A stretch of 5,340 bases of DNA from Phycisphaerae bacterium (GTDB taxonomy: Bacteria > Planctomycetota > Phycisphaerae > Sedimentisphaerales > Anaerohalosphaeraceae). Under the pieces are notes generated by a model, which was not told the origin of the DNA, made no database searches, and was given only the letters and a program-made list of their open reading frames with translations. The translations under genes were made by a program, and so were the position numbers. The DNA lies in NCBI GenBank assembly GCA_007121565.1, contig SKKI01000216.1, positions 1 through 5,340 of the forward strand. Reading direction: 5' to 3'. Below are positions 1-5,318 of this stretch, in pieces. The first letter of the stretch is position 1. Each line of letters begins with the position of its first letter.

Positions 1-4
1 AATA

Positions 5-757
5 ATGATGGACACCTTGAATCTCACTGTATCCCAATGGGTCGCGATGGCGATCTGCGCGGCGCTGATCGGCCTGTCCAAGACCGGACTGCCGGGGGCG
101 GGCATTTTGGCTGTGCCGCTGGCGGCGATGGCGGTGCCGCCGCGCGAATCGGTCGGGCTGGTGCTGCCGATGCTGATTTTCGCCGATCTGTTTGCCGTAA
201 CCTGGTACCGCCGGCACGCCCAATGGCGGCACCTGCTGCGGCTGCTGCCCTGGACGACGGTCGGGCTGGCGGTCGGCTTTGTTCTGCTGGGCGTGCTGGA
301 CGACCAGCGGCTGGCGCCCGTGATTGGCGGGATAGTGCTGACGATGCTGCTGCTGCGGCTTCGGACGATGCTGGGCCGACAGCCGGATGCCGATGCGCCG
401 CACCATCCGGCCTTTGCGCCGACGATGGGGTCGGTCGCCGGGGCCACGACCATGCTGGCCAACGCCGCCGGGCCGGTGATGACGCTGTACCTGCTGGCGA
501 TGGGCATGCCCAAACAGCAGTTCATCGGGACCGCGGCGTGGTTTTTCTTTGCGGTCAACTGGATCAAAGTCCCTTTCCACGCCCATCACAACCTGATCAC
601 CGCCCAGTCGCTGCAGACCAATGTGCTGCTGCTGCCGGCCATCGCCGCAGGGGCTGTCGGCGGGATTGTGCTGCTCAACCGCATCCCGCAAAAAGCGTTC
701 AATATCGTCGTTTTTGTACTGGCTGCCGCGGCCGCGGTCAAATTGGTCATCGGATAA
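5..757 (+). CDS. TSUP-family (TauE/SafE-type) membrane transporter
   Basis: This is a 250-residue integral membrane protein of the TSUP (TauE/SafE, formerly DUF81) family. Members of known function export or import sulfite, sulfoacetate and other small sulfur or organic anions across the inner membrane. The substrate here cannot be read from sequence. Seen: the family's two-fold internal repeat, with a first glycine/proline-rich motif G-L-S-K-T-G-L-P-G at residues 23-31 and a second half starting G-S-V-A-G-A-T-T-M-L-A-N at 147-158. The motif W-x-x-K-V-P lies at 186-190. About seven or eight hydrophobic helices are visible, with a polar loop at 124-139. Length is normal for the family. Tandem ATG codons at 5 and 8 are both possible starts, and only four bases precede them, so no ribosome site can be judged and a start upstream of the window is possible. 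It converges on the lipoprotein gene, 42 bp away. No sulfur-metabolism neighbour is visible to narrow the substrate. Confidence 0.88.
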   Translation: MMDTLNLTVSQWVAMAICAALIGLSKTGLPGAGILAVPLAAMAVPPRESVGLVLPMLIFADLFAVTWYRRHAQWRHLLRLLPWTTVGLAVGFVLLGVLDDQRLAPVIGGIVLTMLLLRLRTMLGRQPDADAPHHPAFAPTMGSVAGATTMLANAAGPVMTLYLLAMGMPKQQFIGTAAWFFFAVNWIKVPFHAHHNLITAQSLQTNVLLLPAIAAGAVGGIVLLNRIPQKAFNIVVFVLAAAAAVKLVIG

Positions 758-759
758 AA

Positions 760-784
760 TTTGGCAAGAAACTGACCTGCCAAA
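760..784. terminator. weak inverted repeat between convergent genes
   Basis: A perfect 7-bp inverted repeat (TTTGGCA at 760-766 and TGCCAAA at 778-784) with an 11-base loop lies in the 42-bp gap between two convergent stop codons. The location suits a bidirectional terminator. However, the stem is short, the loop long and no T-run follows on either strand, so the assignment is tentative. Confidence 0.25.
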
Positions 785-799
785 CGATTCCGAACCGGC

Positions 800-1324
800 T
801 CACCGCTCCTGCCGTAACTGCTGCAAATGATCCAGGTACGCATCCGGGCCGCCCTCGCGATATCCGGTACGCGCATACTCGGTGCCGTCAGGACGGGCCA
901 GAATAATGGTCGGATACCCCTGAATACCGTAATTCCGTGCCAGTCGGTCGTTCTGCTGCTGCAGGGCTTGCGATTGGCCGGACTTGTCGGAGGGAAAGTC
1001 GATCTTGACAAACACAAAATCCCTGCCGGCTTCGTCGATAAATCCCTGCCTGGAAAAGACTTCCTCGTCCAGCCGCTGACACCAGTAGCACCAGTCCGAC
1101 CCCGAAAAATCCATCAGCAAATCCTTTCCCTCTTGGTCGGCTTTGGCCTTGGCCGCCTCAAAATCCGTCATCCAGACCGACTCGGCTGTATCGTCGGTGT
1201 CATCTTGAGCCAGTGCGTCATTTTGAGCCTGGGTGTCATTTTGAGCCGGCTCGGTATTATCCGAACAGCCCCCGAGCGTCAAAACGGCGATCAGGGCCGC
1301 CGTACATCCACATAAAATTTTCAT
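800..1324 (-). CDS. thioredoxin-fold lipoprotein
   Basis: This is a predicted 174-residue envelope lipoprotein with a thioredoxin-like domain (Thioredoxin_7 type), probably a thiol-disulfide reductase or isomerase acting outside the cytoplasm. Seen: a signal peptide with a hydrophobic core at 3-17 and lipobox L-G-G-C, with Cys20 as the likely lipidated residue. A low-complexity acidic linker follows at about 21-49, rich in A, Q, N and D. The redox motif S-D-W-C-Y-W-C has cysteines 79 and 82. The cis-proline motif G-Y-P-T has Pro138, and a final helix ends the fold. Start choice: ATG at 1324 has GGAG seven bases upstream and places the lipobox well. In-frame ATGs at 1351 and 1393 lack a ribosome site. 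The 1351 start would give a more basic n-region containing N-R-R-P-A-M-K. The gene is divergent from tatA. It might serve cytochrome or disulfide maturation, but no such partner is in view. Confidence 0.87.
   Translation of the reverse strand: MKILCGCTAALIAVLTLGGCSDNTEPAQNDTQAQNDALAQDDTDDTAESVWMTDFEAAKAKADQEGKDLLMDFSGSDWCYWCQRLDEEVFSRQGFIDEAGRDFVFVKIDFPSDKSGQSQALQQQNDRLARNYGIQGYPTIILARPDGTEYARTGYREGGPDAYLDHLQQLRQER
1193..1246 (-). repeat. three tandem 18-bp repeats in the lipoprotein linker
   Basis: Three head-to-tail 18-bp units lie inside the lipoprotein gene. On the coding strand they begin GCTCAAAATGAC (1229-1246), GCTCAAAATGAC (1211-1228) and GCTCAAGATGAC (1193-1210), each followed by six more variable bases. 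They encode A-Q-N-D-T-Q, A-Q-N-D-A-L and A-Q-D-D-T-D. The unit is a multiple of three, so copy-number change would keep the frame and only alter the length of the flexible spacer between the lipid anchor and the thioredoxin domain. Identity is high in the first 12 bases and decays in the last six. Confidence 0.85.
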
Positions 1325-1331
1325 TGCTGGT

Positions 1332-1335
1332 CTCC
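1332..1335 (-). promoter_or_regulatory. ribosome binding site deciding the lipoprotein start
   Basis: GGAG on the minus strand ends seven bases before ATG 1324. The in-frame ATGs further upstream (1351, 1393) have no comparable purine-rich site, so this is the main reason for calling the shorter protein. Confidence 0.6.
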
Positions 1336-1427
1336 GATTCAAGTGTTTCATTGTCGTATAATAGTTATTCTGTTTTTCGTGGGTTTTGTTCATTATTTTT
1401 CCGCTGCGAGCGTATCTATTATTATGT

Positions 1428-1456
1428 TTGACGCCGCACGCAGAATATCTTACAAT
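1428..1456 (+). promoter_or_regulatory. sigma70-type promoter for tatA
   Basis: TTGACG (1428-1433) and TACAAT (1451-1456) are separated by exactly 17 bp. Each box matches five of six consensus bases. Transcription would start near 1463, giving a leader of about 30 nt before the tatA ATG. The surrounding spacer (1325-1492) is AT-rich compared with the genes. No equally good promoter was found on the opposite strand for the divergent lipoprotein gene. Confidence 0.6.
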
Positions 1457-1482
1457 ACTTCATGTATGCAAGAATAATTTAG

Positions 1483-1488
1483 AAAGGA
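1483..1488 (+). promoter_or_regulatory. ribosome binding site of tatA
   Basis: AAAGGA lies four bases before ATG 1493 and ten before the in-frame ATG 1499. Either codon could initiate, and the difference is two N-terminal residues. Confidence 0.5.
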
Positions 1489-1492
1489 TACA

Positions 1493-1771
1493 ATGAATAT
1501 GCTGAATGCGATTCAAGCGATGTGGACGCCCGGCCCGACCGAGCTGATTATTATATTGGTGATTGCGGTACTGATTTTTGGACGCCGTCTGCCCGAAATT
1601 GCGCGCGGCATGGGCAAAAGTATCACCGAATTTAAAAAGGGCATCAAAGATACCGAAGACGACGTCCGCGATGCGATCGACGAATCCGACAGGGCTGCAG
1701 AGCAGCAGGCCAAAAAAGCCGGCACTCAGCCCAAAAAAGAACAAGAGAGCCAAGAACCCCAGGACACGTGA
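1493..1771 (+). CDS. tatA: TatA/TatB-family twin-arginine translocase subunit
   Basis: This 92-residue, single-span protein is of the TatA/B (MttA/Hcf106) family. Such proteins oligomerise with TatC to carry folded, twin-arginine-signal proteins across the inner membrane. Seen: a short N-terminus, then P-G-P-T-E-L starting the membrane helix at about 16-30. The hallmark F-G hinge is at 29-30. An amphipathic helix follows (R-R-L-P-E-I-A-R-G-M-G-K, 31-42, then E-F-K-K-G at 46-50), and the tail is charged and probably disordered, rich in D, E, K and Q. Length, the phenylalanine-glycine hinge and the E-F-K-K-G segment favour TatA over TatB, although a single protein may do both jobs, as in Bacillus-type minimal systems. 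A sigma70-type promoter sits just upstream. The gene converges on tatC, with 21 bp between stop codons, rather than sharing an operon with it. Confidence 0.93.
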   Translation: MNMLNAIQAMWTPGPTELIIILVIAVLIFGRRLPEIARGMGKSITEFKKGIKDTEDDVRDAIDESDRAAEQQAKKAGTQPKKEQESQEPQDT

Positions 1772-1792
1772 CCGGGCTGTCAGGCCGCTTTG

Positions 1793-2566
1793 TTAATCGG
1801 ATTCGCGGCGTTTTTTGCGCCATAGCCGACAAATGATAATGCTGCTCTCATAAAGTACATACAGGGCCCCGGCCAGGGCAAGCTGTGAGACAATATCGGG
1901 GGGCGTCGCCACGGCGGCAACGACAAAGGTGGACAAAAACACGTATTTGCGTATCCGTTGCAGCGTTTGTACCGTCACCAGCCCCATCCGCTCGGCAAAC
2001 ACAATCGCGATTGGGGTTTGAAAGGCCACCCCAAAGACCAGCGACAGCACGAGAATAAAATTGACCGCTTTGGTGATTTGCGGCGTATAGGCGTACTCAA
2101 CGCCCAGATTAAACAGGGCCAGGAACTTGAACACCATCGGGGCGATGCCCAACAGAAAAAACAGCACCCCGGCCACAAACAACAAGGCGCTGATCGGAGC
2201 GGCGGTGTGGATGAACTTGCGTTCGTGCTTGTACAGGCCCGCCGAGACAAACGCCCAGGCCTGATAAAACAGCCACGGCGAACTGACCAGCGCCGCCAGC
2301 ACCAGCGAGGCCTTGATATATACCAGAAACGGCTCGGCTACCTCAATGGCCTGCAGATTCATCTGGACGCCGACCTCCTCCATCGCTGTCTCAAACGGTG
2401 ACAGGACAATCGCCAAAAACCACCGGCCCACCACCAGTGAGCCGAGAAACGCTGCCAGCAGCCCTATCAGCGACTTGCCCAAGCGCGAGCGCAGCTCCTC
2501 GAGGTGGTCGCCCAAACTCATACTGGCCAAATCGTCGTCGTTGTATTTATTTTGTGTATCTGCCAT
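1793..2566 (-). CDS. tatC: Sec-independent translocase TatC
   Basis: This 257-residue, six-helix inner-membrane protein is the twin-arginine signal receptor and core of the Tat translocase. Seen: the N-terminal signature H-L-E-E-L-R-S-R-L (21-29), whose Glu24 and Arg26 align with the signal-binding residues of Escherichia coli TatC. S-P-F-E follows at 56-59. The first periplasmic-to-cytoplasmic signature runs from S-P-W (96-98) to L-Y-K-H-E-R-K (111-117), with Glu115 matching E. coli Glu103. G-V-A-F-Q-T-P is at 179-185. A-T-P-P-D-I-V-S-Q (220-228) carries the conserved Asp224. The tail ends in a basic patch, R-K-K-R-R. Gln183 occupies the site where E. coli has the intramembrane Glu170. ATG 2566 is the only start that precedes the signature at a normal distance. 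No clear Shine-Dalgarno sequence precedes it, and a hairpin lies 16 bases upstream. The partner tatA is adjacent and convergent. Confidence 0.96.
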   Translation of the reverse strand: MADTQNKYNDDDLASMSLGDHLEELRSRLGKSLIGLLAAFLGSLVVGRWFLAIVLSPFETAMEEVGVQMNLQAIEVAEPFLVYIKASLVLAALVSSPWLFYQAWAFVSAGLYKHERKFIHTAAPISALLFVAGVLFFLLGIAPMVFKFLALFNLGVEYAYTPQITKAVNFILVLSLVFGVAFQTPIAIVFAERMGLVTVQTLQRIRKYVFLSTFVVAAVATPPDIVSQLALAGALYVLYESSIIICRLWRKKRRESD

Positions 2567-2582
2567 TTACGTCAATCAAAAT

Positions 2583-2599
2583 GCCGGCTGGAAGCCGGC
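2583..2599. repeat. perfect hairpin (GCCGGCT / AGCCGGC) upstream of tatC
   Basis: A perfect 7-bp GC-rich stem with a three-base loop lies in the 90-bp gap between the flippase-like gene and tatC. On the minus strand it is followed by ATTTTGATT. It could be the factor-independent terminator of the flippase-like gene, a structure in the tatC leader, or one copy of a dispersed palindromic repeat of the kind I recall from planctomycete and verrucomicrobial genomes. The T-run is interrupted, so a terminator role alone is only moderately supported. Confidence 0.6.
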
Positions 2600-2621
2600 G
2601 ATACGTGTTTGCATGGGGTTC

Positions 2622-2650
2622 AGTGTATCCGAATTCGCCACTGTCGGCAA
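2622..2650 (-). promoter_or_regulatory. candidate tatC promoter
   Basis: On the minus strand TTGCCG (2645-2650) and TACACT (2622-2627) are 17 bp apart. Each matches four of six sigma70 consensus bases. A transcript starting near 2615 would carry the hairpin at 2583-2599 in its leader of about 50 nt. The match is modest and tatC could instead be read from the upstream gene. Confidence 0.35.
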
Positions 2651-2656
2651 TCATTT

Positions 2657-3673
2657 TTACGCCGGCGTAGTATTGGTTTGGGCCCGCCGATGCGAGCCGG
2701 TCAGGTGAAAGACCAATCCCGGCAGGGAGGCCGCCAGCCAGGTCAGCCGCTGGCACAGCGCCAGGGCCGCGGCCGCTTCGGTCGTGGCGCCGGTATAGCG
2801 AACAAACAAAAACACGATGCCCCCTTCGAGAATCCCGATCCCGGCGATGCTGATCGGGATTGAGCCGACCACCCAGACCACCGGGAAAAACACAAAGTAA
2901 TACCCCACTGTCGCGTCAATGTTCAAATTCATCCCAACCAGCCAATAGACCAGAATCACCAGGCTCTGCAGAACAATCGTCAACATGATCGTTGTAACCA
3001 GGACAAACGGATGGCGATAGTACACCGCCAGCACCTGGTGAAGCTGGCCCAGAAGATGCTTCAGATAGCGGTACATCCGCCCGGTCAACGCCTCCAAAGG
3101 CCTATGCAGCACAAGGCCGGCCCCCAGGATGATCAGCAGCACCAGCAGTACATGTGGCCCGGAGATATGCCGCAATCGCTGCAACTGCTGCTGAACCAAT
3201 TGAATGCGGAAAAAGGGCGTATCGCGCATAAACAGCAGTATCGCCGCAAAAGCGATAATCAACGTAGCAAAAAGACCCACCACCCGATCCACGAACACGC
3301 CGAAGGCGGCCTGAAGCTTGCGACTGCTGTGCCGCGAGACATGCCAGGCGCGCACCAGGTCGCCACCGACGGAACTGGGCAAAAAACTGCTGAAAAAAAG
3401 CCCCAGATAGTTCAGTTTGACCGCCAATCGCAGCGGAACCGCAATCCGCTGGGCCCGCAAAAGCAGCCACCAGCGAAATCCGAGAAACCCCTGTTCTGCG
3501 GTATAGATGATCGCGGCCAGCGCCAATACCCAAAGATTGAGGTCCAAAAACGCAGATTTTAACTCCTCCCAGTTCAGTTCCCGAGCCACCAGCCAACAGG
3601 CCCCGGCCGCAATCCCGATGCGAACGGGAAGCGACCATTTTTTCCATCCGGCTTTTTGGGTATCCTGTTTCAC
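2657..3673 (-). CDS. flippase-like / LPG synthase TM-domain membrane protein
   Basis: This 338-residue polytopic membrane protein belongs to the family of the transmembrane domain of lysylphosphatidylglycerol synthase (UPF0104, also seen in AglD-like proteins). Members are thought to flip or handle lipids or lipid-linked sugars, and individual substrates are mostly unknown. Seen: a basic N-terminus and about eight hydrophobic segments. The family motif is F-L-P-S-S-V-G-G-D-L-V-R-A at 97-109, followed by F-V-D-R-V-V-G-L (127-134). The C-terminal motif P-I-S-I-A-G-I-G-I-L-E-G-G is at 273-285. There is no soluble aminoacyl-transferase (MprF-type) domain, so lysyl-lipid synthesis is not implied. 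Start choice: GTG 3673 has AAGGA four bases upstream and suits the candidate promoter. The in-frame GTG at 3697 would add eight residues but lacks a ribosome site. It is read toward tatC, 90 bp away, and is divergent from hisI. Confidence 0.85.
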   Translation of the reverse strand: MKQDTQKAGWKKWSLPVRIGIAAGACWLVARELNWEELKSAFLDLNLWVLALAAIIYTAEQGFLGFRWWLLLRAQRIAVPLRLAVKLNYLGLFFSSFLPSSVGGDLVRAWHVSRHSSRKLQAAFGVFVDRVVGLFATLIIAFAAILLFMRDTPFFRIQLVQQQLQRLRHISGPHVLLVLLIILGAGLVLHRPLEALTGRMYRYLKHLLGQLHQVLAVYYRHPFVLVTTIMLTIVLQSLVILVYWLVGMNLNIDATVGYYFVFFPVVWVVGSIPISIAGIGILEGGIVFLFVRYTGATTEAAAALALCQRLTWLAASLPGLVFHLTGSHRRAQTNTTPA

Positions 3674-3677
3674 GGCG

Positions 3678-3682
3678 TCCTT
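3678..3682 (-). promoter_or_regulatory. ribosome binding site deciding the flippase-like start
   Basis: AAGGA on the minus strand ends four bases before GTG 3673. The upstream in-frame GTG 3697 has only an A-rich stretch before it, so the later codon is preferred. Confidence 0.5.
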
Positions 3683-3697
3683 TTTGACATTACACAC

Positions 3698-3726
3698 TTG
3701 TTTTTTAAGAGCATAGCGGGTACAAA
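3698..3726 (+). promoter_or_regulatory. weak candidate promoter for hisI-mlaE
   Basis: TTGTTT (3698-3703) and TACAAA (3721-3726) are 17 bp apart, with three and four consensus matches. It is the best-spaced pair I found ahead of hisI, but it is weak. A perfect TTGACA at 3684-3689 has no suitable -10 box at 16-18 bp. Confidence 0.25.
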
Positions 3727-3738
3727 GTGACTGTTCAA
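3710..3738 (-). promoter_or_regulatory. candidate promoter for the flippase-like gene
   Basis: On the minus strand TTGAAC (3733-3738) and TATGCT (3710-3715) are 17 bp apart, each with four of six consensus bases. The predicted start near 3703 gives a leader of about 30 nt to GTG 3673 and would leave almost no leader for GTG 3697. Confidence 0.4.
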
Positions 3739-3771
3739 GACCGATGTTAAAAAGTTTATGTTTATGCGATC

Positions 3772-3776
3772 AAGGA
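3772..3776 (+). promoter_or_regulatory. ribosome binding site deciding the hisI start
   Basis: AAGGA ends eight bases before GTG 3785. In-frame ATGs at 3758 and 3764 precede or crowd this site and have no purine-rich element of their own, so GTG 3785 is preferred. Confidence 0.6.
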
Positions 3777-3784
3777 ATGCCAGC

Positions 3785-4198
3785 GTGACCGACAAAAAAC
3801 ACATTGAAGAAGGATTGGAATTTCTGCCTAAGTTTGACAAAGACGGGCTGATCACGGCGATTTCGCAGGACGCCCAGACCGGGCAGATCCTGATGGTGGC
3901 GTATATGAACGACCAGGCCCTGCGGCTGACGCTTGAAACCGGCAACGCGGTGTTTTACAGCCGTTCACGCAAGAAACTCTGGAAAAAAGGCGAGCAGTCC
4001 GGCCATATGCAAAAGGTGCGGCAGATTCTTGTCGACTGCGATCAGGATTGTCTGGTGCTGAAAGTCTCCGTCGATCAGGGCCAGTGCCATGTTGGCTATC
4101 AATCCTGCTTTTATCGCGCGATCAAGCCGGGTGCGGCCACGGAACTTGAGTCGATTGCCGAGAAGGTCTATGACCCCAGCCAAGCCTACAAAAAATGA
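3785..4198 (+). CDS. hisI: phosphoribosyl-AMP cyclohydrolase
   Basis: This 137-residue cytoplasmic metalloenzyme opens the adenine ring of phosphoribosyl-AMP to give ProFAR, the third step of histidine synthesis. Seen: K-F-D-K-D-G-L-I at 16-23, [11 protein letters not shown] at 32-42, and [16 protein letters not shown] at 59-74. The metal site D-C-D-Q-D at 84-88 supplies three aspartates (84, 86, 88) and Cys85. Cys101 in Q-C-H-V-G and Cys108 in S-C-F complete the zinc-binding cysteines. All expected catalytic residues are present. It is the stand-alone form, without the fused phosphoribosyl-ATP pyrophosphohydrolase (HisE) domain of enterobacterial HisIE. The start is GTG 3785 on ribosome-site grounds; ATG 3758 would add nine residues. 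No other his gene is visible. Its last 29 bases overlap the start of the lipid permease gene, which implies co-transcription. Confidence 0.96.
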   Translation: MTDKKHIEEGLEFLPKFDKDGLITAISQDAQTGQILMVAYMNDQALRLTLETGNAVFYSRSRKKLWKKGEQSGHMQKVRQILVDCDQDCLVLKVSVDQGQCHVGYQSCFYRAIKPGAATELESIAEKVYDPSQAYKK

Positions 4199-5318
4199 GC
4201 GCCGCGGTGCGACGCTGTCGATCAAACGCGGCAAAAAACGCATCGACATCCACGTGGCCGGCCGGCTCGACCGGGAGACATCGGCCCCGGCATGGCGCAA
4301 GACGCTTCGGCTGCTGTCGCGGCGCATCCGAAAGACGATTCACATTGACGCCTCGCAACTGGACTACGCCGACGGCAGCGGTATCGCCCTTCTGGCCTAT
4401 TATAAGCATTACGGCCAAACACACGACATCCCCGTCGAGGTTGAGAGCCTCAGCGATTCGCTGGCGGCCCTGCTGCAGCGCTACCTCCAGCAGCCCGAGA
4501 GCCAGGATATCTCCCCGCCGGTCGTATTGAACGCTATCGAGAAAGTAGGCTATGCCGTCTGGACGCTGCTGGACGATCTTTACGCGATGGTCGCTTTTTT
4601 CGGCCACCTGTGCCTGGCGACGCTGTCGACAGTGCTTCATCCCGGCCGTTTTCGCGTGGGCGATTTTTTCCGCACCTGTGAGCTGGCCGGGGCCAACGCG
4701 GTCGGCATTACCGGTCTGCTGGGCTTTTTGTTCGGGCTGATTATGGCCTTCAGTTCGGCGATGCCGCTGCGTCAGTTCGGCGTTGAAGTGTATGTGTCGG
4801 ACCTGGTCGCCATTGCCCTGGTACGTGTACTGGGCCCGTTTATCACCGCGATTATTGTCACCGGCCGCACGGGCTCGTCTTTTGCCGCCGAGCTTGGGAC
4901 GATGAAAATCAACAATGAGCTGGACGCCCTGAAGGTGATGAACCTCGAGCCGATGGTCTTCCTGGTGCTGCCGAGGACGGCCGCGACGCTGCTGATGACG
5001 CCGCTGCTGTCTGTGATCGCCGTTGTGCTTGGGCTGGTCGGCTCGGGACTGGTGATTTTATCGCTGGGCTATCCGTTAATTACCTATACGACGCATGTCC
5101 AGAATGCATTGACCGGGACGGACATCGCTGTCGGTCTGGTTAAGGCGGTGGTTGCCGGCGGTGTCATCGGCGCGGTCGGCTGTCTTCGCGGCCTGCAGGC
5201 CCAAAGCGGCCCCGGCGCCGTGGGCATTGCCACCACCCGCGCGGTGGTGACCGCCATAGTGCTGCTGGTCGTTCTAGAGGGCATTTTCGCGGTAGTGCTG
5301 CACACGCTGGGCATCTAA
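4170..5318 (+). CDS. mlaE: MlaE-family lipid ABC permease with N-terminal STAS domain
   Basis: This 382-residue inner-membrane permease is of the MlaE (YrbE) family, part of ABC systems that move phospholipids between the inner and outer membranes together with an MlaF-type ATPase and an MCE-domain protein. Seen: a STAS-like domain at about 14-110, with I-H-I-D-A-S (57-62) and D-G-S-G (68-71) at the position of the anti-anti-sigma phosphoserine loop. An amphipathic region follows at about 118-165, then the MlaE permease domain. Its core has [14 protein letters not shown] (232-245) and N-N-E-L-D-A-L (248-254), the coupling-helix region that contacts the ATPase. Several membrane helices follow to the C-terminus. 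The fused STAS domain takes the place of a separate MlaB. ATG 4170 is the only sensible start in frame: the upstream ATG 4089 would run deep inside hisI. GAG lies seven bases before it. The stop is inside the window, and the 22 bases after it show no gene. Confidence 0.92.
   Translation: MTPAKPTKNERRGATLSIKRGKKRIDIHVAGRLDRETSAPAWRKTLRLLSRRIRKTIHIDASQLDYADGSGIALLAYYKHYGQTHDIPVEVESLSDSLAALLQRYLQQPESQDISPPVVLNAIEKVGYAVWTLLDDLYAMVAFFGHLCLATLSTVLHPGRFRVGDFFRTCELAGANAVGITGLLGFLFGLIMAFSSAMPLRQFGVEVYVSDLVAIALVRVLGPFITAIIVTGRTGSSFAAELGTMKINNELDALKVMNLEPMVFLVLPRTAATLLMTPLLSVIAVVLGLVGSGLVILSLGYPLITYTTHVQNALTGTDIAVGLVKAVVAGGVIGAVGCLRGLQAQSGPGAVGIATTRAVVTAIVLLVVLEGIFAVVLHTLGI

Noticed and set aside
37..906. 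A 289-codon open frame overlapping the TSUP gene and running past its stop
   Set aside because: Highly repetitive A/G/R/D composition typical of a frame-shifted shadow in GC-rich DNA; it extends antisense into the lipoprotein gene and has no domain.
827..1315. A 162-codon open frame on the plus strand opposite the lipoprotein gene
   Set aside because: It is antisense to a clear thioredoxin-fold gene, has no ribosome site or recognisable domain, and its composition follows from the codon bias of the real gene.
1772..1792. A possible bidirectional terminator between tatA and tatC
   Set aside because: The 21-bp gap allows only a 3-4 bp stem with mismatches and no T-run, so I could not support a terminator call.
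3011..3562. A 183-codon plus-strand open frame opposite the flippase-like gene
   Set aside because: Rich in Q, H, R and K, as expected for the complement of a hydrophobic membrane-protein gene; the minus-strand frame has strong family motifs.
2657..3673. Full MprF lysylphosphatidylglycerol synthase
   Set aside because: Only the transmembrane flippase-like domain is present; the C-terminal aminoacyl-transferase domain is absent.
3684..3689. A perfect TTGACA as the -35 box of hisI
   Set aside because: No acceptable -10 sequence lies 16-18 bp downstream, and the site overlaps the start region of the flippase-like gene.
4122..4640. A 172-codon minus-strand frame opposite hisI and mlaE
   Set aside because: Both plus-strand genes here have well-conserved motifs; the antisense frame has none.
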